The position numbers and the translations under genes were made by a program. 64,000 nucleotides of DNA from Brienomyrus brachyistius (lineage: Eukaryota; Chordata; Actinopteri; Osteoglossiformes; Mormyridae), in contig NC_064548.1 in the NCBI RefSeq assembly GCF_023856365.1, positions 20,694,461 through 20,758,460 on the forward strand, written 5' to 3'. This document shows, piece after piece, positions 12,030 through 24,001 of this stretch; position 1 is the first letter of the stretch; each line of letters begins with the position of its first letter. Under the pieces are notes generated by a model. That model saw only the letters and a list, made by a program, of their open reading frames with translations, ran no database searches and was not told where the DNA came from.

Positions 12030-12465
12030 CTGCTCTTGCTGTAGGGTGTTCGGAATAAAAGTGTCCCAGGACACTTGAAGACTCTCTTAAATGTTCTGTC
12101 AAAGACCAATATTGAAAACTAAGAGGGGTGTTTGGAAGAGTTGTTTAACTTATTGTGCTGTGTAATTTACTGGGTAACTTAGTAGGTGATTTTTTGGACT
12201 ATTTATCTATTTTTAAGCACTGTTTGGGTTATTTATTCCTCTCTCTTTTTTTTGTTTTGGTATTGTCTATTAGCGGAAAACTAACTATAAAACTGGCAGC
12301 CATTTTATGATGCTGGAGATTGTTACTGCTACTTTTTGGGCCATGTAGCTTTGTGTAGTAGGTTTTTGAGGGACAAATAAACACTTTTTATTGTGCCACG
12401 CCTCAAACGTATCATGCCTTTTGCTGCGAACCCATTCCGTTAACCGGCTGGTCCAACACTGATGT
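12030..12465 (+). repeat. Possible solo LTR remnant
   Basis: The stretch has LTR-like composition: T-rich with a C/T tract (12,238-12,250), then 'tggcagccattttatgatgctgg', an AATAAA-type signal at about 12,376, and an end resembling 'aacccattccgttaaccgg...tggtccaacac'. I associate this arrangement with some fish Gypsy LTRs, but that is recall. No second copy and no internal region are visible, so a solo, decayed LTR is the best guess. Confidence 0.3.
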
Positions 12466-14682
12466 TAAGCATGAATAAAGATCTGCAAGGTCTTAAGGAA
12501 CAAAAATTAAAACTGTTAAAATATATCAACTTGGTGTTAACTGTACTGGGAGTAGTTGGGGAAAATGGAAGCTATAGGGTGAGCTTGTAAAGTTATGGAA
12601 CAAATCTAGGCATTTTTTGAAAATCACTTGCTCTGAAAGCACCACTGTTGTGTGGTTCTGCCCTAAAGAGAATCTAAACATCCTTCCTATGAGTACAGCA
12701 TGTAAGGATAGATAGAGCTCAGCAGAATTCAAAGCAGCCACAAACAATCCTGAGCAACAGCTTCCCCGGGGAAGGGGTCAGCGACCTTAATGAGGTTTCA
12801 GTCGCCAGTCAAGGGCTGCAAGTTGGCCTCTGATAATTTCTCACAACTGTGTCGATGAGTCTCCGTATAACAATCTGCCCTCCCCATGGAAAGAAATATC
12901 AGTAGGAACAAAGACAATGCATCAATGTTAGATTCACCGATTCCTTGTCAATCCCAGGATCCAGAGCTTGAGACCCCTGGCTCAATCTTTCCGACTGCTT
13001 TCACTATCCAGGGATGTTCCTCAGGCTCAGGGACCTTAGATAACCTCCAGATGATCTCCAAAATATATATAGATGCACACAATTATGTTGGTGACCCAAA
13101 ACATAATGGAGGTAACTATTTTTAACATAATATTATAAGATAAGGGTTAGAAGGACCTTTATTAATTTTAGACTTAAATGTGATGCTGGACCTTTCAGAG
13201 ACCTAAATTTCATTTTTCTTAATCGGTTCAGGTTTAATATTTAATAAGGTAAAGTGGTGCTTAGGTCTGGAATTCTGAATGCTTTTGTCTGACGCTTAGC
13301 TGTATATTGATCTCGTGATTTTCTGCTTGAGATTTAATAACTGAAGTTCTGCATCTCAGTCGTGGCAAACGGCTCCTTTCTTAAGCTCCTTCTTCACTCA
13401 AACACACATAATTGTATAGAACATAAAGTGGACTGAAAATGGACTCCACCATTTTAGCCTAACGAAACAAACATGGTTGTAAAACACACAAGAAGCTTTG
13501 CCATTCAGAAGACTGTCCTGTTCCTGTGAAGCTGTTCTTAACGTTTAGAATGAAAGCCAAACAAACGCATAAAACGTATCAAGCAAATTGTTTAATGATG
13601 AGGGTTATATCAGCAAGAGGCATTCTTTGCTGTGTGTGTACGTGAGAATGAATTAAAGTATATTTTGCTTAAAATGTGTTCTACGTAAATGCTAGTTGTA
13701 CAAAACACAAATCCTGTTACTATGTACATGACAGTAGTCATCTAGCTGTAAAACCAGGTGTTTTTTTTGTTTCGCTTTGAATCAAAGCAAATAAATAATA
13801 ATGGATCTTAGCTGATTTCCTGCATCCTCTTAGAATTGCAGGCATACTACACAGACCTCTTTCATGTTGAGGGCAAATCTTAATGGTGCCAGTCAGTCAC
13901 CAATCATTCACCCATTACCTATTATGATTTTCCGTCCACTTTCAAACAACTGCAGCATTTTATCTGAAAGCTTTCAAATACTAGACTATGTCCTTTGTGG
14001 TTCTTTTTTTTGACTAGAATTGTATCTCTGTGGTCTGGGTAAATATTCTTAAGGGTAAATAATTTATATGCCCCTATTGCTACAGAACTTCTAGACAGAG
14101 ATCTTCAGATGTATGGCTCCTGAGTTTTTGCATTCCGTCCAGCACCTTCACGCCATGATTTCTGCATCATTACTCTGTATCAGTCTCCATATCAGGGGGA
14201 TATTTTGTAATATTCTCTCTGGTGAAGCTTTCAATAAAACTCCTTCTGAGTGAAGCTTTTATCATCATAAAATGAATTTGTCTGTTTACAATAAAACCGA
14301 CTTTTCTCTTTTACTTTATTTCTCAAGCTTATTTTGAATCAAAGCGGAGTCTTGTTTGCCATTTCTGTATTTCCGTACGAACATGCTAAGACTTTTGGCA
14401 TTTTTAGTTTTTGCACTGCAGAAATGGTTCCCACAATGTCCAGATAACAGGTTATCAGATTGTGGGGACATTTGACCCACGCAGTGCAATGTAAACCCGG
14501 ACCACACACACACACCTTCATCTGCAATGCATTTCAATGTTTAACACTTATGAAATATTTTTATATACATTTTCTGGCTGGTATCTTTTTACAACTTCAT
14601 TGCAAATATCACTAGACAGATTCTCGTTGCTCATGCTTAGGACTTCAGATATTCAAAAAAAGCAGAAATAATCTTCATTTCA
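12466..14682. other. No gene seen
   Basis: No supported exon or mobile element. A CA repeat of about 12 bp lies near 14,504. Open frames are short and unmatched. Confidence 0.4.
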
Positions 14683-14774
14683 CAGTGTTTCTCAATCCAG
14701 TCCTTGCGGACCCTCAGCCGGTCCACGTTTTTGCTTCCTCTGAGCTCCTGCCAGGATTGGATTGGGAAACACTG
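14683..14774. mobile_element. Small palindromic MITE (copy 1)
   Basis: The 92-bp element begins 'cagtgtttctcaatccagtc' and ends 'gattggattgggaaacactg', imperfect terminal inverted repeats of about 20 bp. The centre has 'cggtccacgtttttgct'. A second member of the family is at 51,660-51,777. CAGTG-type termini suggest a non-autonomous hAT-like element, but no clear 8-bp target duplication is visible. It is too short to encode a protein. Confidence 0.75.
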
Positions 14775-17084
14775 CTATATAATATCACTGCATTTCAAAG
14801 GTACTCAGTGCTGCTGCTTCCCGGGTGAATAATGATACACCTCAGCTGGTCAGAAATATCTCCACATGCCCCAGGGTGACACCAGCTAGGCTCCTGAGGT
14901 CTGCATGTAAGCATCCCGATCATGTGAACAAACTATCCTGGCTGCCACTCGGATGGCTGAATCTGTCACCGTCACTGGCTTCCTCTTCCTGGAGGTGGTA
15001 CCCTAAAAATGATAAATCTGTAATAAAAGTTACGGCTGAGTTATTCCCATGGAGTGGGGATCAAACGCAGGTGGAGACAGGTGGCGGACCCAGAGGGTCC
15101 TAATGGGCCACGATCCAGAGATGTACTGTCCAAACAGGTGGCAGTTAGAATACCCAACAGGCTCAGACGAGACTGTAAACACACACCTATTTTCAGGTCA
15201 CACAGACAGCATAGAAAAACTGCAGAAAATAGAGGATCCAGATCTAGCATAACTGGAGGAAAAAACCAGATTATGTTATAATGTGTCTGTAGATCTGCCT
15301 ACTCTATAAACTTTTGCTCATTGAAAACTACAATTTTAAGAGACAATTAATCTGACAAGGAGCAAATCTCAATACCAAGAATACAAATGCCGTACTTGTG
15401 GGCTTGGCAAGACCGGTTTTCCTAATTTGCCTGCCAAGAACTAACTTGGGGTGCAATGAGTCATGAGATTGGTCTCGTGAGGAAACAACCAAGGCATCCT
15501 TGATATTTGGGGCAGAGCAAAATCAGGGGATTTTTACTGTCCTCTGTACTTCTATTATTAGTGTTGGAACTGGTCTTCGGAAATGGAAGACGACGTAAAA
15601 CGGGTACATGAGAACACAAGCACGGTCAAGTACGTATATTGAGATTCACCCTGGGTCTCTGGTTATGGGCTACAGTGAACCCAAATTTAAAACAGAAAGT
15701 TTCTGCTCCTGAATGAAAATAAGACAAGAAACAAAACCACGAATGCAAGAAATCCTGAATATATAACAATGTTAATTAATGGAATTTCTTTACATTATTG
15801 ACGTTTGCGTCCCCTTACCAAACATTTTGGATTTTCTTTTACAAAAATCAGGATTTAAGTAGCTACAGTGCCTTTGAGGTTTGGGTATAGCATACGCAAT
15901 CATGAAGGAAGCATGGCGCCTCATTCATTTAAGATACGGCTCAAACATTCGTTAAGAGGTGGCATCTGTGCTGTTGTCATCACAGGCTCAATGGCAGCTG
16001 TGCTCTGAGCAGCACTAAACCTTCAATAGCTGTGAGGAGCTGTTTCCATGCGACCTTACTGAAGCTGAGGCCCATGTGCATATACAATATTCAAAACGAC
16101 ATGAAATATTTAAGCACCTCGTGACTCATGAGACTCGGCAGTTTCTGCACATTCTTCTCTGCTCATTTTTTTATTCAATTTCACAACATCAATGCCCACA
16201 CATACTTGTATGCATCTCCTTCTCAACTGTCAAACTCAAAACCATGACTAAACATAATCTAATGATGTCTTTGGCTGGGCGATATCATATCAACGAGCAG
16301 TAATCACCAGGGCTTTCAGACAACAGAGAAGGGTCAGGCCGGGCATCTAGCTGGGGGTTGATCAGGAATTAGGTGAGGGTAGGGACCTTGCTTTTAATTA
16401 ACTATGTTAAAATCGGTCTTGTAGGAAGAAACAGGCCAAAGTGGTTTCAAGATGCCATCAACAAGCACACAACACGCAGTCAAAATCTGGGAGGTTAGAG
16501 GAGGAGGTCTGACATTTTCCTGGAAGCCAAACTCAGGATCTACGTCATGGGATGCTCTAAAAAATGCTACATGTCAACATATTAAATGCCACTGTCAGAT
16601 TATATTTAAACATGCAAGTTGCTAAAAACCTCATTTTTAAATAATATGATATCAAATGTAGCTCAGATGTCATTAATGGAAAATCTCAGTATAGAAAAAG
16701 CAGAGTGTGCTAAGACCTGTAAACAGCAGAATGTACTGAGAGACAGCAGGCGGCCTGGAAGCCTGTCCTTCTGTCCGTCAAAAATAGAACCGTAGTCAGG
16801 ACTCTGAACACGGTGGAAATCACCAGACCACAGACAAGCTTCCAGGTACAGACACATGCAGGTGTCAGGGTCCTGCATACCCCTCAGATGTGTTCAGCAC
16901 ATGAAATAAGGATGCAGTGGCCACACCATTCCAAAGGTCTTCAGAAGACAACAAAGACAACACAGAAATGCAATGCGAGATCTGCACTTCTATAAGCACT
17001 ACCCAAAAAAACAGCAGGGAAATGGTTGGTGGGACGACTAACAGGTGGTGTTTATTAATGCAAATACAGCTTTCTAATTATCAG
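14775..17084. other. No gene seen
   Basis: Mixed AT-rich DNA without recognisable features. Overlapping open frames at 14.8-15.3 kb on both strands have no recognisable protein content and no clear splice context. Confidence 0.4.
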
Positions 17085-17255
17085 AGTGGGCAACTTAGAA
17101 ACAGCATTTTGCCTAACTGCATGTTTTGGGTTGCAGGTGGAAACTGGAGCACAACATGTGGAGAAAATGCAAAGTGTATATGAAGAAAGTTTGGTGTGGG
17201 ATTCAAACCCCCGACACTGGGCAGAGTAGTCAACCGAATGATACGCCATGCCAAC
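17085..17255 (-). repeat. Dispersed fish repeat fragment
   Basis: Reverse-oriented blocks 'ctgcatgttttggg', 'ggtggaaactggagcac', 'tgtggagaaaatgcaaa' and 'gtgggattcaaaccc' match the order seen at 60.37-60.54 kb. It is the head half of the family whose core expanded at 10.6 kb. Strongly diverged. Confidence 0.6.
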
Positions 17256-19277
17256 TAATTTAATAAAAATGTAACCTAATTTTAAAAAGTAGTCATGCTT
17301 TTGTTTCTAAAAACACCCAGTTCTTTCAGCATCTTGCTGCATCACATTAATTTAAGTACTTTCCCTCGATTCCCGGGGTCCTCAGAGGCTCGGAGGACTT
17401 GGGCAGGCACTGAACGTGATAAATATCTGACCTTCTTTGTAATGGGGAAAGCGTCCTCCTGGCTGGATCTCACCCTTTCCCTGGCTCTGTTAATGAAGAG
17501 CCTTGCAGCTCTGATCTAGGGCCCCATCAGAGCCATTTCTACTCTATGATCGCTAGTAATGAAAGAGGACGGCATCACTCATGACCCCCGGTCACAAAGC
17601 CACCAGGGGTGGGAGTCGCGCACAGCCGTTCCAGCGACAGCCTGTCAGCTTATTGATCCTGCTGTCATCTGTAATGCTGGGCCTGTGTAACAGCCACACC
17701 AGAGGCCATAATCATGACAAAGCACCTTTACACAATCGGCACCGGTACAAGACCCAAGGCTCCCATCTGATATCCTTCCCTGTATCCATGGTGACATTGT
17801 TTTCACATTATTCGACAAACTCACGAGACCACTCAGTCTGCCTGTTTAACAGGCAACGCAATATCTCTACCTATGTTTAGATCCAATCCTGTCGAGTGTA
17901 GACTTAGGACCTTACCTCGACTGTGCTACTGGAAAATGCATGATAAAACCCAAGACCCTTTGGGTAAGCATCAGTTTATTCTCATTGAAACTTAATCCCC
18001 AACCAGTGTGTGATTTCAAGCTCCAGTTCATAGAATCAATACCAATGTCAGTTTAGCCCTAACGGGTGGCCCCCACAAACCTTTCGCACTCAGTTTATTT
18101 GCGTGTCAGCCCATTGTCCACGGCCTCAATGATGGTGTTGCTCCCTGCCTGGCTGAAAGGCAGCAGACATTCATGACCTTCTACATGACGACCTGTTACT
18201 ACTCTGAAAGGCATAACTTGAAATGTTTACTACCACCAATGTATCCAAGCATCCGTTGTTAAGGAGCCGCAATGCTAATCCACACGCTGATGTGTGCTTC
18301 AATGGAAAGGGTAGAATATTTAAAATATATAAAATATATTTAAATTTATATTAAAATATAATATATAAAAACTCCTTATTTTTCGGTTTAAGAAACATTT
18401 CAGTTTCCTGAGACAGTGGAGAGTTTTTTTGCCTTTTCTATAACAATTTTAGCAACACGTCCTGTCTGTCTCACAGCCATTTTGCACCATCAGTTTTGAA
18501 TTTATGTTAATTTGAGTATGACAGTTTAATGACCATTACAGAAAGTCTTGTGTTATTCCACTGATCATACATGCCTTTAAAATACAATTCACATCTTGTT
18601 GTCCACAGAAGACTGGAGTGATTTGGATCATCTTTCTGTCTCAGCTGGTATTTCATGCATGAGTGTGAAATGCCTTCTGACATTTCAGTGAGTCACATTA
18701 GGGCTTGTACTTTAAATGCCTTTTTTTTGTGCTTAAAGATGCCTTACGGGGTATTTAGTCCATATCTGCCTACTGCTGTTAACCAATAGTATGCTGCTTT
18801 ATAATTGGGTATAGCCTCTAGATCTCCATCTACATTAAAGTATGGCTAATTAGCCTACGATTGGCTATCTTCCATGCTGCTAATTTCCTGCAATGGTGTC
18901 CCGTGTAAATTGGGCAGATTAGCCAGCAGCACTACCTCAGCTATAGGGAAAATGTTACCAGTCTCATTGCACAGCACACAGCTCAAAGCAACATGGCTGA
19001 GGGCTAAAGCTCAGGGTTCCGGTTAAGTCGCAGTGAGGTTTTATCTTGCAGCTTCACCATGCAGCTTTGCATTTTGGGAAAATCCCACTCTTTCTTATGT
19101 TAACCGTCTAGCCTAAACTTGTTTTTCCACAGTTAATCAGACCCAAATGCTTTTCCACCTGACAAAGTTCACTGCGAAAGAAAAAGCATTGCTATGCAAT
19201 TCTATTGTATTGAATCTTGATATTTTTACATACAGTTCAGATTCCAGAAACAACTATAGATCTTTTAATACAAAAAA
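17256..19277. other. No gene seen; AT-rich patch at 18,317-18,375
   Basis: No exon or RNA supported. A run of A/T only, with many 'aaatata' words, lies at about 18,317-18,375. The stretch 17,380-17,900 is less AT-rich and free of obvious repeats, so it could hold a conserved regulatory element, but only cross-species comparison could show that. Confidence 0.4.
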
Positions 19278-19285
19278 ATTTAGTG
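19278..19285. repeat. hAT target-site duplication, left (ATTTAGTG)
   Basis: The octamer ATTTAGTG sits immediately outside the left end of the hAT element and recurs exactly at 20,508-20,515. Eight base pairs is the target duplication length of the hAT superfamily. Confidence 0.9.
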
Positions 19286-20507
19286 TAGTGCTGTCCCAAA
19301 CGATTATTCCTTAAATGATTACTCTAGCAATTTTTTTTTTGATTGACTAATATAATTTTTGATTGATCTGATGATGAAAATAATTGCTTATCAATAAATT
19401 TAAGTGTTGTTTAATACAATTCATCCTTCCCCCTGTGAAATTCTCATTAACATTTCAATGTATTAAAACATTTCCTAAACATTAGAGCATTATTAACAAA
19501 AAAGGCAAATCTTAAGAGATTCAGTAGGATTTCTATGTTATACTGAAGTTAATAATCACTGCAGTAGTTTTTACTTAATTATTTCAGTACAGAGTTTGAC
19601 TTTAATGTTGAAATAGGTGCTAAAACATGAAATGATTTCATAACTAGAGAAACATATTTTTAATAAACACTAGAAAAGGTAGCTTGTAGTTGTTTACTTC
19701 AGTGAGCAAGGAACGATTTAAGCTACAGTGTGTAAGAGTAATCGTATACAATAATTTGTCTCACTCTTACATGACAGAATACGTAAACAGAAAATACTAA
19801 ACAGCTGAAACAGCGTCATTAACGTCAGCTACAGTAGAGGTGCAGAAAAAGTGTCATGACTGAACTTTTCCCAAACTTTGGAAGACCACGTGCGAGCTTT
19901 TTTTGTCACGTGTTTCTCCAGAGGCTCCTGAGCTCTGCTGGTAGATGTAGCCATGTTGCCTCGTGTGCGGGGGGGTGGGGGAGGCTACAAATTTCCTTTT
20001 TGCAGGGTGGTAGGAGATGTCTCATTAATATTTATAAGAGAAGTGCTACATGATTGGCCAGTGCATGCCTTAGGAAATAGTGTGGCACTGCTGGGACTGG
20101 CGATATTAGACAAAACTATATCGAAATTCAGTCTATAATTGATATAGTTGTAATGGTCCCAGCAGTGAAACCACTAGCCAGCTTATTAGCGGAATAACTT
20201 TGTATTGTAAATGAAAACCATGCCGCAGGTCCAATAAATAAAATACTGTAGCTCTCGAGTGGCGAAGAGATCATCAGGTGGAAAGTAAAGTTCAGTTATT
20301 AGCAGACTGTTTTATTGCGTGATTCTTAAAAGGACAGCGTTAACGTGCTCCCGAGGGGACGAGGTACTTCCCCTTACCATACGTTTAGCTTATCAATTAG
20401 TGCATTGCCTTCACAAAACATTTACGTAGTTTTACATAACGTGTCGACACAAAAAAAAATTTTATAACGTACATCGTCGATTACGTCGAATAATCATCCC
20501 AGCCCTA
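19286..20507. mobile_element. Non-autonomous hAT transposon, complete
   Basis: The element starts TAGTGCTGTCCCAAACGAT and ends, on the opposite strand, TAGGGCTGGGATGATTATTC. These are related imperfect terminal inverted repeats of the 'TAGGGCTGGG' hAT type. It is bounded by an exact 8-bp duplication (ATTTAGTG). At 1,222 bp it is far shorter than an autonomous hAT element and contains no transposase: the two open frames near 19.9-20.1 kb have no recognisable content. Internal features are A/T-rich subterminal regions, a G-rich patch near 19,967-19,981, and ACGTCG-type words near the right end. It would depend on a transposase supplied from elsewhere. Confidence 0.9.
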
Positions 20508-20515
20508 ATTTAGTG
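20508..20515. repeat. hAT target-site duplication, right (ATTTAGTG)
   Basis: Exact copy of the octamer at 19,278-19,285, abutting the right terminus. Confidence 0.9.
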
Positions 20516-20564
20516 TAAAGACCATTTCGATCTGGCTCTGTATATATTATGTATATTATCATAA

Positions 20565-20635
20565 TTTTAAATACACACACACACACATATATTTTTATAT
20601 ATATTATTTTATATTTTTTTTATTTGGTCGTATGT
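20565..20635. repeat. Compound CA/TA/T-rich microsatellite
   Basis: An ACACACACACACACACAC run is followed by TATA-rich DNA and a T run. Simple-sequence repeat without further features. Confidence 0.85.
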
Positions 20636-20908
20636 GCAAGTCATTGTAAGTCAGACAGATTGTCAGAGATAGTCTGTAGTGCCGCATCCAATCCAGACTT
20701 TTGAAGCTAGCTGTAGAGATGCCCAAAAGCCACCTTTGGCCAGACATGCCCACTTCCAGATGGTTTCTGTCTGTGATCACCCTCACTTGCGGTCAATTTT
20801 TCAGTCTTCTCAAGCTCATTCTTGTCAGTGCCTTTCACTCAAAGTGCGTGGATAGTGTCCGTGGCCTATCACTGTTATGTTTTTCCTGTAAAAATGGGGG
20901 GAAAAAAA

Positions 20909-21512
20909 TGCTGGTTACTTCCACTCTGTCTTGGCCTCAAGCCAGCGTCGGCAGGGTAATCCATCAAGCGTTCTCTGGCTCGTCCATGAACTCCCATGAA
21001 GCCTGAGGCACTTTGTGTGCCACTGGTAACACAAAGCGCTATCGGGATGCCCTAAGTCCGGAACTGTGCAGCTAGCCAAACTGGCCCATTTGCGAACCTG
21101 CTGATCAATAGAGTGCTTTACACAGGATACACAGCCCACGCTCTCGGTCCCAAAATAATATCCTCTGTATAGACTAGGTTATTACCCAAACAAGTAAAAC
21201 GAAACAATACTTCCTTTCGGTGCTCCGCCAAAACCTCTCCAGCCTTCTTCTCCCTTTTTTTCCCCCACACGCTTCCTGCTCGTTCCCCGCGTCCCTCATA
21301 ACCCCGCCCCCATCTCTCTCAGACTGGGGTTCTAGCACAGAGTCCCAATCACATCACAATCATTGCCAGACTGAAAATATAAGGCTACGAGTTTAGGTAA
21401 ACTTCAGCCGGTGCATCCAAACGATCTACATGCTAAAAAAATAAATGAAGCCGAGCGAATTTAAACTAAACAGGGAAAATAACAAATTAAAAATATATTA
21501 ACATGGGCTACA
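20909..21512 (-). repeat. Gypsy element LTR, left copy (3' LTR in element sense)
   Basis: This ~600-bp block aligns along its length, in the same orientation, with 44,240-44,854. Shared landmarks are 'ggtaatccatcaagc', 'caaactggccc', 'aatatcctctgtatagact', 'acgaaacaatact', 'cagccggtgcatcc' and 'gccgagcgaatttaaacta'. In the minus sense it starts TGTAGCCCATG right after a polypurine tract, and it is next to minus-strand integrase remnants. It is therefore the 3' LTR of a minus-strand element. The copies differ at many positions, so the element is old. The outer end is placed at TG near 20,909 by comparison with the right copy and may be off by several bases. Confidence 0.75.
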
Positions 21513-21526
21513 TTCTCCCCCTTCTA
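21513..21526 (-). other. Polypurine tract of the Gypsy element
   Basis: Read on the minus strand this is TAGAAGGGGGAGAA, directly before the TG that opens the LTR. A polypurine tract in this position primes plus-strand DNA synthesis in LTR retroelements. It fixes the minus-strand orientation of the element. Confidence 0.75.
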
Positions 21527-22199
21527 ACAGTGTGATGTCTTCTTCAAACTTATAATCCTAACTACTGGATGCTCGACTGTCATCCTAACCTCACATATAC
21601 AACTAGGACACAAATCCATAGGATGACACCACACAGAATTGCCAAGACAACATCTGTAACTGTCACAGGCACCACATCCAACTTAGAATGCCCAGTTCCC
21701 AGTCTGAGGGTCTTCTAAGTTCATTGTATGTGAATCGCATCACTGGCCATCTTTACCTTATAGACCTGTCGGGTAACCCAACCTCTGGAACCATTTCACT
21801 CACATTGTGTAGGCCGGCTCCACCTTCTAGATCAACTGCCTTGGCAGCAGCTGATGATGGGGGTATATTCCTCTTCACAGTGCTCTCTGGATTTTTCATA
21901 CCATCATCAGCTAATTTGACTTCCCCTGACCCCCTACAAGGGCAACATCATGACCCTCACCAAGATGAAAGCCTTTCCTCAAGTGAGTCGGCTAAAGGCA
22001 AGGCATTTTCCCCATTTTGTCCCACTCAGAATACTGGACACCTACGGGCATTAGACTCCAACTCCGAGTCAGATGAAGATGGCATGTCAGCTTGTATCAC
22101 CAGACTACTCCACCTGCCGACTGACTGCTATGCCATTGACAGGCATCACACCCTAGTCCCAATGATTTGCTTCCTCAATATTTGTTGGCATCCTAACTA
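21527..22199 (-). pseudogene. Decayed 3' internal region of the Gypsy element
   Basis: The region lies between the integrase remnant and the polypurine tract. On the minus strand it continues the integrase reading frame for a short way and then shows scattered stops, as expected for the acidic or variable C-terminal tail of Gypsy pol followed by untranslated DNA. A 170-codon open frame on the plus strand (21,688-22,200) runs antisense through it. I regard that as chance because it has no recognisable content and sits opposite the element. Confidence 0.5.
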
Positions 22200-22845
22200 A
22201 ACATCCAATGGGAACCTGTTTCCAGTGAAATGTCTTAATTGCTCCAGTACCACTCTCAGGTTTGACCAGGTTCACTGGTAAATTCTTCATTTTCCCAACC
22301 ACAGCATATGGTAAGGATCTCCACTTGTTCTGTAACTTGTGCTTACCCGGGACACTGTGATTCCTCAGAAGTACTCAATCTCCTTTTTCAAGGACTTGGT
22401 CCTTCATTAAACTATCATGCATCCACTTGTTCCGTGCATGGTTCTTGTCAGCAGCTTCCTTAGCTTACTGATACGCTTGATATACATCTGCCCTCAGTTT
22501 GGTGATGTATTTCTGGTATTGTAGCCCCTCTGCTTTCTCAGAGGACACTACAAAGCGCACATCAGGCTTCCCTGCCAAACATTAGCAAATGCAGAGAGTA
22601 GCCAGTGGCCTCATTTCACGTGCATTTATAGGCACGCACAAGTTAACTGATGATCTGACTCCATCTCTGCTTCTGCCTGGAATCCAATGTTCCCAACATG
22701 GACAAGAGAGTTCTGTTTAATCTCTCTGGCTATGGATCCCCCTGGGGGTGATAAGGTGTTGTTCAGAACTTCTGGATTCCCAACATTCTCAGGAGGTCAT
22801 GAATTAGCTTTCATTCCAAATCCCACCCTTGATCCACAGTCAGCC
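22200..22845 (-). pseudogene. Gypsy-type integrase, broken C-terminal part
   Basis: Reading the minus strand from 22,845 downward gives integrase hallmarks in order: a DQG motif (the second acidic residue of the DDE core), 'LIHDLLRMLGI', 'TTPYHPQGDP', 'NRTLLSMLGT', and later the C-terminal 'VLLRNHSVPGKHKLQNKW' and 'NLPVNLVKPE' blocks typical of the Gypsy GPY/F-type tail. In-frame stops interrupt it at least four times (after WDLE, after QKF, after VYQAYQ and after EKGD), so it is inactive. The upstream part of pol is absent because a LINE begins at about 22,846. An intact element of this kind would encode gag, protease, reverse transcriptase and RNase H before this point; none of that is visible on the far side of the LINE. 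Confidence 0.8.
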
Positions 22846-24001
22846 AGAACCGGCAGCAACACTCCAACATCACCCTGAGCACAGGTGCGCCACAGGGCTG
22901 TGTTCTCAGTCCACTGCTCTTCACACTCCTGACCCACGATTGCACAGCAGAGATTAGCTTAAACCAGATCATCAAGTTTGTGGATGACATGACTGTGGTG
23001 GACCTCATCAAGAACAACAACATTTCTGCATACACAGAGGAGGTGGCAAGAGTGGCTCAGCGGTGTAAGAACAACAACCTCTCTCTAAATGTAGACAAAA
23101 CCAAAGAAATGATCATCAATTTCAGAAGATCCAGCACTGCTCACCCACCTTTCACCATTGAGGGCACTGTTGTTCAGAGGGTGAAGAACACCAAGTTCCT
23201 AGGTGTCCACTTCACCGATGACATTTCCGTGTCACTCAACTCCACCTCCATATTCAAGAGGGCTTGACAGCGTTTGCACTTCTTGCGGAGGCTAAAGAGA
23301 GAAAGCCTCCCCCGACCGATCCTCACCACATTCTACACCAGCACCATCGAAAGCCTGCTCCATAGCTGCATCACTGTGTGGTACGGGAACTGTAACTTCT
23401 TGCACTGTAACACGCTTCAGTGGATAGTGAGAGCAGCTGAGATCATTATTGGTGTGCCCCTATCCCCCCTAAAAGACATTTTCCAGACCTGCTACTACAA
23501 CAGAGCCATAAACATTATAAAGGACCCTTCCCACCCTCTACACGGACTCTTTTCTCTCCTACCGTCCGGAAAACAGTATTGAAGCTTCGGCTCGGCCTCT
23601 ACCAGGCTGTGCAACAGCTTCATACCACAAGCCATCAGAACTCTGACCACACACTAATATCCGGACTGTCTCTCTTTAAATACCTCTAAACTGCATACAC
23701 AAACTACCTCTAAATTGCAACTGCACTTTACTTAATGTCCACTGTTACTGCCGCATCATGCATCCATTTCAGCACTTAATTTTACAACTATAAATTCCAA
23801 CTTACTGTGTAATATAATAATTATGTACAATACCAGCCATTATGGTTTACGTCCCTCTACTGTTACAAATTGGAATTGTGTGCTGTCTATTTATCGTGCT
23901 GTCTGTTATTGTTTGTATTTTATTGCTTTTTTAACTCTGATACTGCACTTTGTAGTGTCTTATGTTGGGGTAAATCCTGCCAACTGCCTTGTAAGTCAGC
24001 C
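22846..24001 (+). pseudogene. L2/Rex1-type LINE, reverse transcriptase C-terminal part, broken
   Basis: The frame opens with a 'STGAPQGCVLSPLLF' block (RT motif 4), then 'IIKFVDDMTVV', where FVDD is the catalytic box of the polymerase, then 'NNLSLNVDKTKEMIINFRR', 'VKNTKFLGVHF' and 'LHFLRRLKRESLP'. This block order is that of L2/Rex1-like non-LTR retrotransposons of fish. A TGA at about 23,265 and another at 23,580 break the frame. The element lacks its 5' part (endonuclease and early RT motifs), which is usual for LINE insertions. AT-rich 3' UTR follows to ~24,001 and resumes at 43,576, after the insertions nested in it. Confidence 0.8.

Noticed and set aside
21688..22200. 170-codon plus-strand frame as a gene
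   Set aside because: It lies antisense to the tail of a dead Gypsy pol and has no recognisable content.
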